64,000 bases of DNA from Stichopus chloronotus (GCA_021234535.1 CM037839.1:12339419-12403418), one strand, 5' to 3'; positions 14,801-29,800 are shown, counted from the first letter of the stretch. Numbers and translations: made by a program. The notes: generated by a model not told the origin, from the sequence alone.

Positions 14801-17800
14801 GTACTTGATGTGTGGGTTGCATGGCCTGGGTAGGTGATCCCTATTGCTTTTGGTGGACATCAAATTTCGCAGTCATTTTAGGTCACCAAAATAAAGGTCA
14901 TTTTGGGGTAAAGGCTTGTGGTGTATCAAGAAAAATAATTGCAGTTGATCTTATACTTGTCATTTGAATAATTCATGTTTGTTGTAATATAACCATCTAG
15001 CAAGGAATCACAAAGCCTTTTGGCTTTCTGGTTTGAAGATTCCTTGCTTTACATGCCCAAAGTCCTTCTAGAGCTAGCATAGTTTGGGCATTTTTTGACC
15101 ATCTTTCTGCAAAAGTTATTTGTTTCTGTGTCAATGCTCATTGTACCCTGTGAATCCTCTTTTTTTTTTTCTGCTCTGTAGTTGTCAGTGTCCTGTAGGT
15201 TACATTGGCAACCGTTGTGAAGTCCAGGATGCTTGCACTCCCAATCCATGTCTCAACTCGGCAGTTTGTCGAGCTGAATTCAGCGTAGGATTTGGGACAG
15301 AGTTCACTTGCGACTGTCAGAGTGGTTACGAAGGCTCCAGGTGCGAGATTGAGGACCTCTGCATTCAGTCACCTTGCCCCGACGAAGTAACATGCATAAA
15401 TGCTCTGGGAACTTTCATCTGTGACTACTGCCACAGTAAGTCAAGTATTGAAGGTAGAATGTACTCTGGATCAAAATTGAACACAAATGCAGTGAGTATG
15501 GAAAAGTTATAGTGCCAAAATCAATCAGCTTAAAAGTGAAGGGTTGAAGTGTAAGGATATTTGCATTGCAAGCATCTTTTACCCCTTCATTCCCTACATG
15601 AACAATTTACGACATCTTACTCTTTGATTAAACTACTTTGAGGTAGCCTTTGCGACACTCTTCGGTGTTATAATCTCTGACCTTTTTTCTGCAGACAAAG
15701 TGTATTCATTGAGATTGTAGCCAATGGAATGGTTGCAATCTCAACGAATCTCAGTTAACAAATCTCAATCAACCTAAAGTGTGATTAATGAATATTTATC
15801 ATGCTTTCTTTTCTTTTAAATTGAAACACGTTCATGTGTTTATTAATAACAAATATGTAACTTTGCTGGGGTACCTTTAATAGTTGTAATCTTTTCCTGC
15901 TATCAGGTCTACCTTGTCAAAATGGTGCCACTTGCACCAACGATGTGGAGGTCGACTTCATCTGCCAGTGTCCAGATGGCTTTGCTGGTCAAGATTGCAG
16001 TATAGACATCGATGAGTGCAGCGGCGCCCCCTGTCAGAATGGTGGTACTTGTGTTAATCTGGTATGTAAAATGAAACTGTTCATGGTTGATTTTGTCTTT
16101 AGGAATGAATGGCTTCAGGCAAACGGTATTTTTCTTTATATGGGAAAACAAGGTCTTGCTTAAAGGGAAATAGGGCGTTTGTTTTAGGGAAAACATCCAT
16201 ATTTTTGAAACCAATGTTTGAGGACACAGAATGATAGATCATTCAAATAAGGATGGACAGTAGCCTTCTCTTTAGGAAATAAGCTCCTCACAGAAAGAAA
16301 TTCAGTTATTTCTTAATCAACACAAATTTGTTTACCCAAACTTTTCAAAATTCAAATGATGCATCTTCCGTTACTCATCACATGCATAATGCTTTAAGGA
16401 GATGAAGCTTTGGTAGATGTTTACTGATGACACTGAATGGCTTAATGTGATTACCACTATTTTTTTCGTATGTCATGTTGGTGTATTCTAAACGCCCTAT
16501 TTCCCTTTAACTTCAAGTTGAAATCTTTTTTGTTTTGTTTTATTTAGGTCAACATGTTCGCCTGTCTCTGTCCATCGCCATATTCCGGTGACAGGTGCGA
16601 GCTGTCACCGTGTGATGACGTGAACTGCAACCAAGGGATGTGTGTTGTGAATTCAACTGGTGGAGCCCTCTGTCTCTGTCCGCTCGGCAGAGGCGGCGAC
16701 GACTGCTCCGAGGGTAACGTTTGGTTCTCATTCAGCTGCACCCTTTACATTGGCAGAGATTTTATCAAACATAGATACAGATGGAAATGATTCAGTGGTG
16801 TGTTAGAAATATAGAAGAGCAGTGCATTGCATTAAAATTGATTGCGGAAATACTAAATAAAACAAGCAGAGACTATACCACTTTTGGAAAATCAAGAAAA
16901 TCTAAAAGTATTTGTTGGAAAAGAAGAATTTAATAGCTGTGAGGTGCAGTGTATAGATCATAGTAGTTTTTTTTAACTGGGCTCTGCAAAATTCTGTATG
17001 AGTTTATATAACAATGAATATGAACCAAATTACTTCACAAAAGTCTGTCATTCATTTATAAAGTCTGTAATGTTTCACTTTTTTTAATTCCATTTCAGAT
17101 GTCAATGTTCGAGTACCTTCCTTCTCTGTGGGCAGCTTTCTGTCCTTTAACCACACATTCAGCCCTCCTTTGAGACTCACCATTTCAGTTCACCTGAACA
17201 CTAACTTATCAGGACTTATCTTATATGCAGCTAGTACTGATTCCAGTGGTGAGTGTTCCAAGTTTGTCAAACAGACATCAGAAAATAAAGTGTGTGCATG
17301 ATATTGCTTCACTTTTTTGTTTCAATCATTTAGGGTCAGAGGTTGTTTGTTTCTTTACTCTCGAAACTATGTTGTCCTTTGTGTTGGATACTTGTAGATT
17401 GTTTTCAAACTGCTCGCAACAATTTGTTTATGCATTTTTTTTTTCTATAGCTTGGGGCTTTCCATAAAAATAAAAATCAGACCAGTGTTCAATGTAAAAT
17501 CTCAAACTGCTTCTATTTCTTTTTCTCTAAAAATAAATTTTTCCTGTAGGATTTCTGGCTTTGTACCACATCAGAGATACCCTGACATTTGTGACATCAG
17601 CATTGTCATCGTTGACCAATCAACTGAACTTACAGTCTGTTGCCCTCAACGACGGCGTCGCCCAGACTGTTGCCGTGGATCAAACAAGTGACGCAGTGCA
17701 GCTGTCCATCGATGGGTCCGCGGTGATCTCTCGCAGCTTTCAAGGCATCCTCTTGACAGGACGTACGACGGTTTATTTGGGAGGAATTCCCTCGGTTGGT

Positions 17801-20800
17801 TACCACCCAGATACACATTTTATGTATTACTGAGACCTCGCCCCTGTCTCCTGTAGATGGTTGTCTACTCCAAACAAAATAGGAGATGGTATTGCAGAAA
17901 CTGACAGCCTTTTTTTGTGATTGACGTTGTTTATAATTGTGGAAGTTTTCATTTAATTTGTTTCGGATTAGTAGTTATTGCCCAAATTTACAACATTTGC
18001 CAAAGCTAAAAGTCTTGTTGATGTTTGGTGTCATTGGCTTTTAGTTCATGTACTTGACTTACACAGTAAACAGTTTTAGCACTTGCTTTTAGAATGATTT
18101 AAGAGAGAGTTAAGCACCACTTTCTTTTGTTATGTGTAATTAGATACACGTCATTTGTGAGATTGTGTAGTGATTCGTTGCTGCTCACTGTTGCTAATGC
18201 TTCTTTGATCCTAACTTTGCAGGTCGTGACACCGGAGGTTGAGGGTATCCCGACAAGCTTTGTAGGATGCGTGCACGATTTGCTCCTTGGTTCTCGTTCT
18301 GTTGATTTATTGAATGATTTCGAACAAGCAGCAAATATCGGTGATTGTTTCATCTCAGTTTGCGATGAGGTTGACTGCAGCGGGAGAGGAAACTGCACTC
18401 ATACGGTAGTATTCCAGCAGATTAGAACTTTACTCCATTTATATTGATGTGAAGTAATGTTGACAATAGTTGGAGTTTAAATTTAAGGGTATTATTTTTG
18501 TGACAAAGTTACCAATTCATGTGACCAATAAACAAATTTTACTTCACTAAACCAAATATTTCCATGGGATGTCAACAAGTAATCAAACAACTGAAAATTA
18601 CAAATTAAAACAGTGATCAAATCAATGAACACTGGTGTTTTTATTATATGAGAAGAGAGTGAGATGTTAAGAATCTTGTAAGAATGTTTGACTGTGTGGA
18701 TAGGATGCTTATTTGCAAGTGTGATATCTGCTTGTATGTGCTAGAGTACTTGTAATTAGCTTGGTATGAATTATTCAGATCAACCAGATTTTGCAGAAAT
18801 GAAGTATATCTTTGTCAAAATGTGATTTGCCTGTTTTTAAATTTTACAGGGAGGGAGAAACTACTCTTGCATCTGCGAAGCAGGATTTAAAGGAAAAGAC
18901 TGTGAAAGGACCCAATGTAGCGATGAAGATCAGGCTGTGTGTCTCAATAAAGGCCAGTGCCTCGAAGAGTATGGGAACCTAACCTGCAGATGCATGCTGG
19001 GGTATACTGGACCTACTTGTGAAAGGGGTAAATATCAAACAGCGGTAGTTAGAGTCATTGTAAGAAGATAAACTGCAGCTGTGTAGTGACTATTCCAAAG
19101 GATGAGATCTAATGCCTGTCAGAATACTTGATTTGTGTTTGTTCGTGTTAACATTCTCATTGACTCAAAAGAACTTTTTCTTTTTTTTTTTTTGGTCAGA
19201 TGTGCCTTTCCCTACTCCTTATTTCTCTTCTGATGGATACCTGAGGTATGCTCTATCTGCCTCTGATGTCTTGAGGAATGTTTTGACTTTGGATGTCACA
19301 TTCAGACCTGAATTACCTGAGGGTTTAATACTCTACAGCCAGGGCTCTGATAATTTGGATTACTTTGCTCTTTTCCTGGAAGGTGGCAGACTTGTATTTG
19401 AATTTAACTTAGGTAAGGATGATTTTTCTTTCCTTTCCTTTCATTTACTGTTCATCCTTCTAGAGGGACTCATCTTGTTGTCTTAGGAAACTTCACTCAG
19501 TAGTACAAAGTCTGTTTCAGTTTTAAGGATGAAGCATTCCCAAGGACAAATGTATAATAAAATAGTTTGTAGTTTGTAAGTTAACAGTGTCAGTCAGAGA
19601 ATATAATTGCCTGGTTACTTTTCGTCGTGCAGGTGACGGAACCACGACCATCAGCAGTGACGATCTCATTCTTGAAAGGTGGATAACTGTAAACATCAAT
19701 AGAGATGGCAGGAGGGCTGTAATGAATGTTACTGGATATGGGTAAGATGCCAGCCTTAGACTCATATCAATTTTCTTATTAACAGCATGATTACATTAAA
19801 GGCCCAAAACTTTAGTTTATCAGCCAGTGCAAATGGGAAAGAGAGGTGTTTTCCTATGTTTTTCAAAATAAAATATAACCGGAAGAATGATTTATGGACA
19901 AAAGAACCATAAACGTAGTTGAAATCCCACAAACCGTGATAGTGAACAGCTGTACACATGAGGATGGCATTTGCAGTTTCATTTGGCAAGTGGAATTCGA
20001 TATTTGTATTTGGTCAGAAATTTCTCTAGTGAGGAGCGAATAAGGCCAAATGGGAAGGGATGGTATCTTGGTCTTTGTCATTGCATCTCCCCTCACCCCA
20101 AACCTCCCTGTCTCTTAGTTTATTTATCCGATCATACCTTCTTCCACATGGTGTCCCTGACATGTATGGTGGAGAAGCACATTATCAACTTGCCTGCTGG
20201 ACCTCTGTTCAGGAAAGGTTGTTTGGAACTGGAAGAGTGCACTGGTGGATGTGTACACATAAAAAGGGATTCATTCACATTTAGAGAGCTTATAGAGCTT
20301 CACAAAGTGATTCATATGAACATGACAATTGACAATGTTAGATACCAGTGGGGTAGTTATACTCCTTGATTTTAATTAGTGGGGATAGGTACATGAGAAA
20401 GATGGACTGTGGTGAAAAGACAAAATCATGTTGAGTCACCCTTTGTTACAAACCTTGTCACCATTTCTCTGTTTTCTTGGTAGATCTTATTCAGGGGAGT
20501 CTTCTGGTAATTTTGAAAGTTTGGATGTGGATTCTTTTATCTTTGTTGGGGGTGTGGTAGATTCAGACCAATCACTGGGAAGAACCAGCAACATGCAAGT
20601 TGGATTCACCGGCTGTGTCAGGAGAGTACAGCTTCAGGGATCTCCGATTCTGTGAGTGTTTCAAAATTCCACAATTTCATTTGTGAAATTATCAAATCTC
20701 ATAAATAAATCTCAGTCCCTTTGTCAACATGGCTGAGCAGGTTATCTAAACATTCAGAGAGAATTATCAAAATCAGAATCAACTTCAGAATGATTTAGCG

Positions 20801-23800
20801 GTATAGCAATGGTGCCATATGCTGGAAAGATTTTGGTTTAATGTAGATGAATGTAATTCCAAGGTAGACATCCTCAGTGAGTAAACACGCATTGTGGTTG
20901 GAGTCATTCTTTGTTACTGAGGTTGAACACATACCCTATCAAGGGTGTGTTGGTTATCCCTCTGAGACCCTCATGAGGAGCTACTCAGGTTGGCCGGTAG
21001 TGGTTTAGTTTGAGACACAACAAGCAGACCTACCAGGAAACAAGATTTTATGACGCTCCTTTGAAGATTCAGCTTTTATTAAGAGACTATTTTTATTTTC
21101 TATTTTTTACAAGTGATATATAAACAGTTGTAACTGTATGATAACGGTGATATACTCTGTGTGGACAAAGGTTAGCTTGTGATCAGTAAGTGCATATGAA
21201 AATGGTATTGAAAAATATTTAAAAGTTCATACGATAATATTCTGACCAAAGAAATTATGGTTACGCTTTGTTTTATTTGTTTATTGCATTTTGCAATGCA
21301 AGGGGAGTATTGTAATGTTTCTCGAAACAAAATTAAAAAAAAAACAATTTGTTTTGCTCCCTTCAGTTTCAAGCAGTACAATAGAAGCAGTAATGTGTTA
21401 AACTGCCCCTCAGAACTGATCGGTAATTGTTCCGATGTCAACCTCTGTGAGGGGGATTCTCTGTGCATTGATTCAGATGCTGATGGCTATGACTGTCTCT
21501 GCTCCCTGGGAAAAGGTGGACCCAACTGTGGTGATTCATACAGTAAGGAAGTTCTTACTTTATTTTCATGTTGTTTGGAACATTCCCTTTTCTAACGAGT
21601 TCCTAATTTTGTTATATCATATTAGGGACTCTGAAGACATGATACTGTGATAGTGAGATGATGTTTAAATTCAAGTTTAGAAAGTCATTCTCCTATTTAA
21701 AAGAAATAATTTAAATTGTGAACGAGGCAAACATACTCTTACAAGGGATAGTACATTTTTTGACAAAGCCTTTAGCAAAGTAGAGATGTAACTTGGTATC
21801 TGTTTCACCAGAAGTATTACTAGTATGTCAGAAATGGTGACATTTTGTCAAATTCTGATATCCTTATACTGCTTCCTTATTTGATACTGATTTATGCATC
21901 AAATCAAGGAATTAACCTTCAGTAATTCCAGAAGGATAATATTTGGTGATTTCACCTCTTTATCCCCCCCCCCCCCCCCTTCACTGCTATCATTTCTGTG
22001 TCTCTTTTAGACACTTCTGTATGGTAGGCTCCTACCATTTTGGAACCTAGCCATGTCAAAGTGAACTGATACTGTGAACTTAATTGCTTGGCTTGTGATA
22101 GTCTGCTTACCTGCAAAGCTCTTTCTCTTCCTCCAGATGTAAGTGGTCTCATCCCATCATTTAGTGGTCGGTCCTATCTAGCCTATCCTCTAGACACCAG
22201 TGTCAATGATCAGACGGTGATGTCTTTTCTGATGAGACCATCTACCCCCACCGGTTTGGTGTTGTACCTCGGAGATACCATGGGTGACTCGGGTGACTTC
22301 TTGGCTCTCGTTCTGCAGGATGGAAGAGTTGAGCTGAAGTTTAATCTAGGTAAATAAATAAGGCAGTAAATAAATAAGAAACTCTTGTGGATTTTGACTC
22401 TGGTAATATAGCAGTGGTAGTAGTGGTGATAGTGATGCTACCAAGACCAAACTTTAGAATCTTTTTTGAAGAATCTGAAACTATTTTTGTAGCTGGATAC
22501 ATGAACTATTCTCAAATCCAAAATGCCGCAGAAAACTTATGAAAGCATATTTTTTTGGATGATGTGTACTGAAGGACTTTTTTCAACCCAAGAGTTGATG
22601 ATGGTTAGTGAAGGGTAGTTGTAAGATTTCATTTGTCTGCTACACGAGTTGATGTTTGGAGGACAGCCGTGATTATTTGAGGAATTGGTGAATGGATGTA
22701 TTTGGCTAGTGAGGTGAATACAGTCTGAAGCTTCATGGCAAGCCAAGTATGTTGATAAAGGCCAACAAGGTTGTTGCAGTTAGCATGGTAGTGACTGACA
22801 TTAGAGTGAAATAAGGTCACGCAGTGGCTCTCAAGTAATTCATCTCAGCATCACTTTATATAGGTCTGTACACAGGATTTCCAGGTCAGTCAGGACTGTA
22901 GGATGCCATGAAGATGAAATCATGTATAGGTTGAAGTACCTAACAGCAATGCTTGTTGCTAAGGACTCTTAATTTTGCATGGTATGTGAGTAGTTGTCTG
23001 TTTAACTTAACACCAGAGCTCTCTTCAGGTAGGAATTAGTATTTGGTGTTTTCTGTTGCTGTTATGTCCCAGTTCTGATATCCTTTGAACTGTTTTATGT
23101 TGTTGATGATGTGTGTATTGCTTTGTCAATCTTTCCTTTTTTGTCATGTATTGCCTTTTTCTGCCTATTTACTGCTATTATTTTCTATCTGATGTCGTAT
23201 CATTGTTTCATATTGCTGCAGGTTCTGGGTTGTCCACTGTGTCCAGCAGCAGCACCATCAGTTTGAACACCTGGCATACTGTCCATGCACAACGCTCTGG
23301 AAACTCTGTGGATCTGGCAGTGGATGGCGTCACGACCCATTATGATGGCTCTGGCATGGTAGGACTGACTGCCAGTGATACAGCCTACGTAGGAGGACTA
23401 CCTCTCACGGTACAACCATCGGAAGACATCGGCACTATGCTGGGGTTTTCAGGGTGTATCTACAACTTTCAGGTGAGTTGTTAAACAGAAGGATCTTACA
23501 AAAAATAATTTTGCTTGAATTTGAAAATAATTGGAATTAGATCATCCGAGTTACACAATTGAAGTTAGCCTGAATTTCGTTGTTGTTGAGAGCAATCTTC
23601 TCAATAATATTCCTCAAAAGAAGTTCTCTTTTTGCTTGTCTGTAACCTGCAAAGTACTAGTTATAGCAAACTTTGTGACTGAAATTTAGTGCCTATGTTT
23701 GGTTTGAGTCAAAAAATACCGTCAAAGTGCTGAGAGATGTTTATTTCTCTTCTGAAAAACAACCCACTGCATACCTGTGCACCTTGGTATGTAGTCATAA

Positions 23801-26800
23801 GGAACTCACTTTTGAAGAAATGTAAAAAAAAACCCTTTTTTTTGTTATTTTATGTAGATGTTCATTAGGCTTGTTTTATTTTTGTTTTGTTTTTCTGGCT
23901 AAAATGTTGGAGAAAAAACAAAAAAATGAATACACATCAACATGTAGTCATAGTAATTGGCTTCCTATCAGCAGCAAGGATTCGATTCAGTTTTGTGCTC
24001 TTTTTACTGTTTAAGGATTGATATTACAAATGCGTTCTCTCAATTTAGCAACATTTTTTATTATCTCTGAAGGCAGGGAAGGAATCTATGAGATGGAGAT
24101 GGCATGTGTGTGTGAGTGTGTGTGAGATCTTTTGGCTTGTAAACGTGATATTTCAAGAAGGGAAAGTTGCTTGAACGTCAATGTTGGTGTGTCGGTGGTC
24201 CATAGAGAGGAGATGATCCCTATTCTTTTTCATGTAGGTCAATGGTCATTTGAGGCCACTAGATCCGAAATTATGAAAACCTATCAAGGGAGATATCTCA
24301 GCAACCGAATGTTACTGGAACTTGAAACTGTTGTTAGTGGCATCAGTTAATAAGAGGATGATGTGTGACATTTTTTATTGAGGTCAAAGGTCATGTAAGG
24401 TCAATAGAGGACAGTTTGAAAACCTTGTAAACATGGTATCTCAAGAAGGGAAGGGTGCATGAACTTAAAAGTTGTTGTATTGGTAGTCCATTGTGTGTAG
24501 ATGATCCCTATTGCCCTATTGTTTTTCATGGAGGTCAACAGTCATTTGAGGTCACCAGATCACCAATTATGAAAACGTATTAAGGGGAGATATCTCAGCA
24601 ACTGAATGTTGCTGGAATCACAACATCATTTGACTTTCTTATTTTCTTCCCTTTTTTTGATATTGTAGCTTGGTGGCAGCAGTCCAGTATTGCTGTCAGC
24701 ATCCAAAGCTACAGATGGCCTTGACATTGGATCCTGTAATCACACAGAATGTTCCTCCTTACCTTGTTTCAATGCTGGAGTGTGTCAGATCATCAGCGAT
24801 ACAGTTTTCACCTGCCAATGCAGACCTGGATGGGCAGGTGCACTTTGTGATGAAGGTACGTCCTGCGGATTATAGATTGGTTTTGCAAATGTTGTCTTTC
24901 TTGAAATTAAAATGATGGTCTGAATGGTGAGATACGTGGAAAGAATCATTGTATGTGACAAGCAAAACATTTCATCCATATTAGGTTTAGAAGCAGGTGT
25001 ATCAGCCGGTGCAATCAATAGATAAATTTTTTAGCCTGTTAAAGATATCTTGGAGAAAATGATGGAGATGGATTGAGTGAAGGATTGGAGATGAGGGAGG
25101 GGAGAGGTGGGGGACAGGAGAGGTGGCAGAGGGAAGAGAGGAGAGGTGGGGAGAGGTGAGAGAGAGAGAGGGGATAGGTGGAGGAGGTGATGGAAAATTA
25201 AGCAGGGGATGTTGCCAAACTTTTCTGACAGAGAAATATCTTATCACTCAAGCCCTTATTCTGTTGTTACAGAAACTAATGCTTAAACTTTTAGACTGTT
25301 AGCTGTAACCTGAAATCATTATAAACTTGTTAGTTGAATAAAATTATGAGTTGAGTTCTCTGCAGAATAAACTGAAATTTTTCGTCCAAGCATCTTGGAT
25401 TGAGGAATGCTAATGTAGGATGTGATGTTGTTCCTGCCTTTTCAAAAGTGATGGGCTAGCTGTCTTACAGCCACAAAAAGCTATAAAAGCAACTGCACCG
25501 TAGTCTGAGTATCAAAAATTATATCATTGCCATATTTCCAAAAGATTTCAAATTTTAGTCGAGCCAGGTCGTGTACTAACTTCCTAGCAAGTAATGACAG
25601 GGTAAGAGTTAAGCTTAAACAACTACACCAGTCATCTTCCCACAGAAATTATCATTGTAATTAGTGACATTTATGATGAAGTTAATGTGAAAGAGATGTT
25701 GTTTTCCAGGTTGGTATCAAATAGAAGAGAAAGATGGATGACTAATGATGAAGGCGTTTTTCATCAAACATTACATCCTACTTTAAAAAATAAAATAAAA
25801 ACCAAAAGTTTTAGCAAATATACAGTCCAAAACAACAGAAAATGCCTTTTTCCGTCACTGTGGATCCCACTTTTCATGAACAATTCAGATTAGAAACATT
25901 TTTTTGTCAAATAAAAAAGCTTTTTGGTTTACCACACCAGTTGCTACTCATTATCTTTCAGGAATATTGCTTGTAGCTCAATTTAGAGGAAAATTTGCAT
26001 CGAAAGATGATAAATTAAAATCTTTCATCTAAGCACATTTGCTTGCATTTAGTGAAGGTTTAACAGAAGAATCAACGACAAAGTAAAAACAATGTGTAAA
26101 AAGACTAGGCACAAACTTTTGCTTTGATTGGTTCTCTTGTCTTAAAAATTGTTCGTAATCGAAAATTTCTTCAAACAGTTTTATCTCCTTTTATCTCCTG
26201 CAGCCTCTTCCATTCAGGTTCCATTGTTTGCTCCCAGCTCATACCAGGTATTTGAAGATGTCCTATCCTCCTCTGCCAGTTCCGTCATCGACATTGAATT
26301 CAAAGCTTCGGAAGGAGATGGAGTCCTTTTCTGGAATTCAGACGGGGGAGACTTCATTGGCATTGGTCTGATGAGTGCCAGGGTGGTCTTCACCTTTGAC
26401 CTCGGATCAGGTCGGTACGAAATATGAGTTGGCGGTGCGAATACGAGCATCAGAAAATTTGAAAATTATCTCGCAGCAATGTCTCTGTACTTACGATGAT
26501 GAATATGAAGTTTAATTGCGCATTTATTGGAAAAGGAGCTTCTAAAAGACAGTTTGCTTCATTTCTTATCGGTAGCTTGTACAATCACCTTGTCCACATT
26601 GGCATTATTCTTTTCTGCCGTCTGCTGCAGCTTGATAGAATTTAAACTTAGGATCAAACCAAACAGAGTATGCATAAGAGTTAACATGATCATGTAGCCA
26701 TTTTTAGTTTCCATGAAAGAGAAACTAATGCGATCGTGATGGTTTGTGTATGCGTGTATGTATGTGTGTGTGTGTTTGTGACACTAAGTTTGTGGTGTGC

Positions 26801-29800
26801 ACGATATCTCCAGATAGGAATGTTGGATGATGTTGATACTTGGTATGTAGGTTTGCCATATTAAGAGGAAGAACCCTATTGTTTTTCGTAGAGGTCAAAG
26901 GTCATCTGGGGTCGTTAGAGGTCAAATAGTGAAAATCTTGTGTGCGCATTATCTCCATTTAGGAATGATGGATGATGTTGATACTTAATATGTAGGTTTG
27001 TCATATTGAGAGGAAGAACCATATTGTTTTTTATGGAGGTCAAAGGTCATCTGGGGTCACCAGAGGTCAAATAGTGAAAATCTTGTGTGCGCAATACCTC
27101 CAGTTAGGAATAATGGATGCTGTTGATACTTTGTACATAGGTTTATCATATTGAGAGGAAGAACCCTATTGTTTTTGGTAGAGGTCAAAGGTCATCTGGG
27201 GTCACCAGAGGTCAAATAGTGAAAATCGTGTGTGCACAATATCTCCAGGTAGGAATGTTGGATGCTCTTGATAGTTGGTTTGTAGCTTTGCCATATTGAG
27301 AGGAAGAACCATATTGTTTTTGGTAGAGGTTAAAGGTCATCTGGGGTCACCAGAGGTCAAATAGTGAAAACCTTGTGTGCACAATATCTCCATTTAGGAA
27401 TGATGGATAATGTTGATACGTGGTATGTGGGTTTGTCATATTGAGAGGAAGAACCCTATTGTTTTTGGTGGAGGTCAAAGGTCATCAGGGATCACCAGAG
27501 GTCAAATAGTGAAAATCGTGTGTGCACAATACCTCCAGATAGGAATGTTGGATGCTGTTGATAGTTGGTTTGTTGGTTTGCCATATTGAGAGGAAGAACC
27601 CTATGGTTTTTGGTAGAGGTCAAAGGTCATCTGGGGTCACCAGAGGTCAATTAGTGAAAACCTTATGTGCGCAATATCTCCAGTTAGGAATGATGGATGC
27701 TGTTGATAGTTAGTATGTAGGTGTGTCATATTGAGAGAAAGAATCCTATCGTTTTTGGTGGAGGTCAAAGGTCATCTGGAGTCAATAGGGGTCAAATAGT
27801 GAAAATCTTGTGTGCACAATACCTCCAGTTAGGAATGTTGGACGCTGTTGATAGTTGGTTGTAGGTTTGCCATAATGAGAGGAAGAACCCTGTTGCTTTT
27901 GGTGGAGGTCAAAGGTCATCTGGGGTCACCAGAGGTCAAATAGTGAAAATCTTGTGTCCTTAATATCTCCAGATAGGAATGTTGGACGCTGTTGATAGTT
28001 AGTATGTAGGTTTGCCATATTGAGAGGAAGAACCCTATTGTTTTTGGTGGAGGTCAAAGGTCATCTGGGGTCACTAGAGGTCAAATAGTGAAAATGTCGT
28101 GCATGCAATACCTCCAGGTAGGATTCATCATTGGTGTGTAGGTTTCGCATATTGAGAGGAAAAACCCTGTTGTTTTTTTGCAGAGGTCAAAGGTCATCCA
28201 GGGTCACCAGAGGTCAAATAGTTAAAACCTTGTGCACATGATATCTCCAGATGGGAGTGATGGATACTCTTGTGCTAAATGCAATGCATGGTATGAAACC
28301 TCCTCCTCTTGAAATATGACAGGCACAAGGTTTCCAGTGTTTTCCCAGTGTTTCACCTCAGGTGATGACCTCAAATCTTTGCACCAAAAATAAATCCTTG
28401 ATTCTTAGCATTAGAGTTATATTTGAGAAACAAGCTTAATAAAGAAACTGTAATGAGTACATTGAAATTACAATGCATTTTTGCATTCTGGTTAATACTT
28501 TTTTCCCTGTGTGCCCTTTTACATCCACATTTATCAATGCACTGTTGGTTTTGTAAACAAAACAATATTCCTTTTTGTCTTGATGCTGTTTCTTCAATTT
28601 TTGCTTATATTTAGCATATGAACAAAAATTTGTGGGATAGATGTTCATAATAAAGTTGTGTGCAAAGTTGTTTTATTGTATTTTTTTTCCATTCAGGACC
28701 ATCATACATTTTCAGTAATTCCAGGATTACCCTCGGCGATTGGCACACGGTGTCTGCGTCGAGGACGGGCCAGTCTGGTTTACTGTTGGTTGATGATGAG
28801 CTGGTACCTGCCAGTGGTCAATCTATGGGTGCCAGCACAGCTCTGAGTGTAGGCAGGCGATCCTTCATAGGTGGATTACCTCCTGATGTGATTATCCCGA
28901 CCAGGGCAGGACTGATTGGAGGTGAGATTAGTCCCACAGATGTACAAACTGTATATTGTCCAAATAATATACTCACTTAAATATTTATTGGCATTTTCAC
29001 ATAAGGAAATGACTGTATGTTGAGAATGATACAGTAGGTATGCATGGGAGGTTGAGGGACAGTTAGTCCTACCATGTTTTCTAGTTGCAAAGAATGCAGT
29101 TTGTATTGTTAGTAGTATGTAGGTGTTGTTTAACATGCCTTGTGGACCAAGTCACATTGTTGAAGTCACATACACTTGGTCACAGAGATTTTGACAGTTA
29201 TTTCTATGTATTTCAGGTCCCAACAGGTACATGCATAATTAAATCGATTTGCTCCAAAAACAAATGCCAAAATGTTGGTAGTCACTTGGATTGAGATTTG
29301 GATGTAACAAGGTTGGACAGAATTTATGGAAAATGGGGGGTTGAGAGGGGGACTGGGTGCAGTTTGTTTTACAATGACATAAACACATACATATTACTCA
29401 CCAAAACAGGTGGAAATTGGTCTGTTTCCATGGTGACATGAACCTGTTTAGACTTACTGTAGATGTATTTCTGCTGATTCATCTACTGAAAATTACAACC
29501 AACTTTCTCATCTTTCCAGGATTCTTTGGCTGCATAAGAAGATTGACCGTCAGTAGTGTCGAGTTGGACTTGGGTCAACCTTCTCAGGGGTCAGAGGTCA
29601 TGGAGTGTTCAGATCAAGTCTGCAACCTCAATCCAGACTGCAGGAATGGAGCAACATGCCTGGATGACCCCAGCAGTGAACTCATGTATCAGTGTGTCTG
29701 TCCTGTAGGATTTACGGGTAATAGGAAAAGCATAATGCATCTATGTCGACAGATGGCTTCTTTTTAAATCGTGCGTTAATATTTAGACTTCCAATACGTA

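Noticed and set aside
26880..28260. CRISPR-like regularly spaced repeats
   Set aside because: The whole ~145 bp unit is repeated in tandem with no unique spacers, and the DNA is a spliced animal locus.
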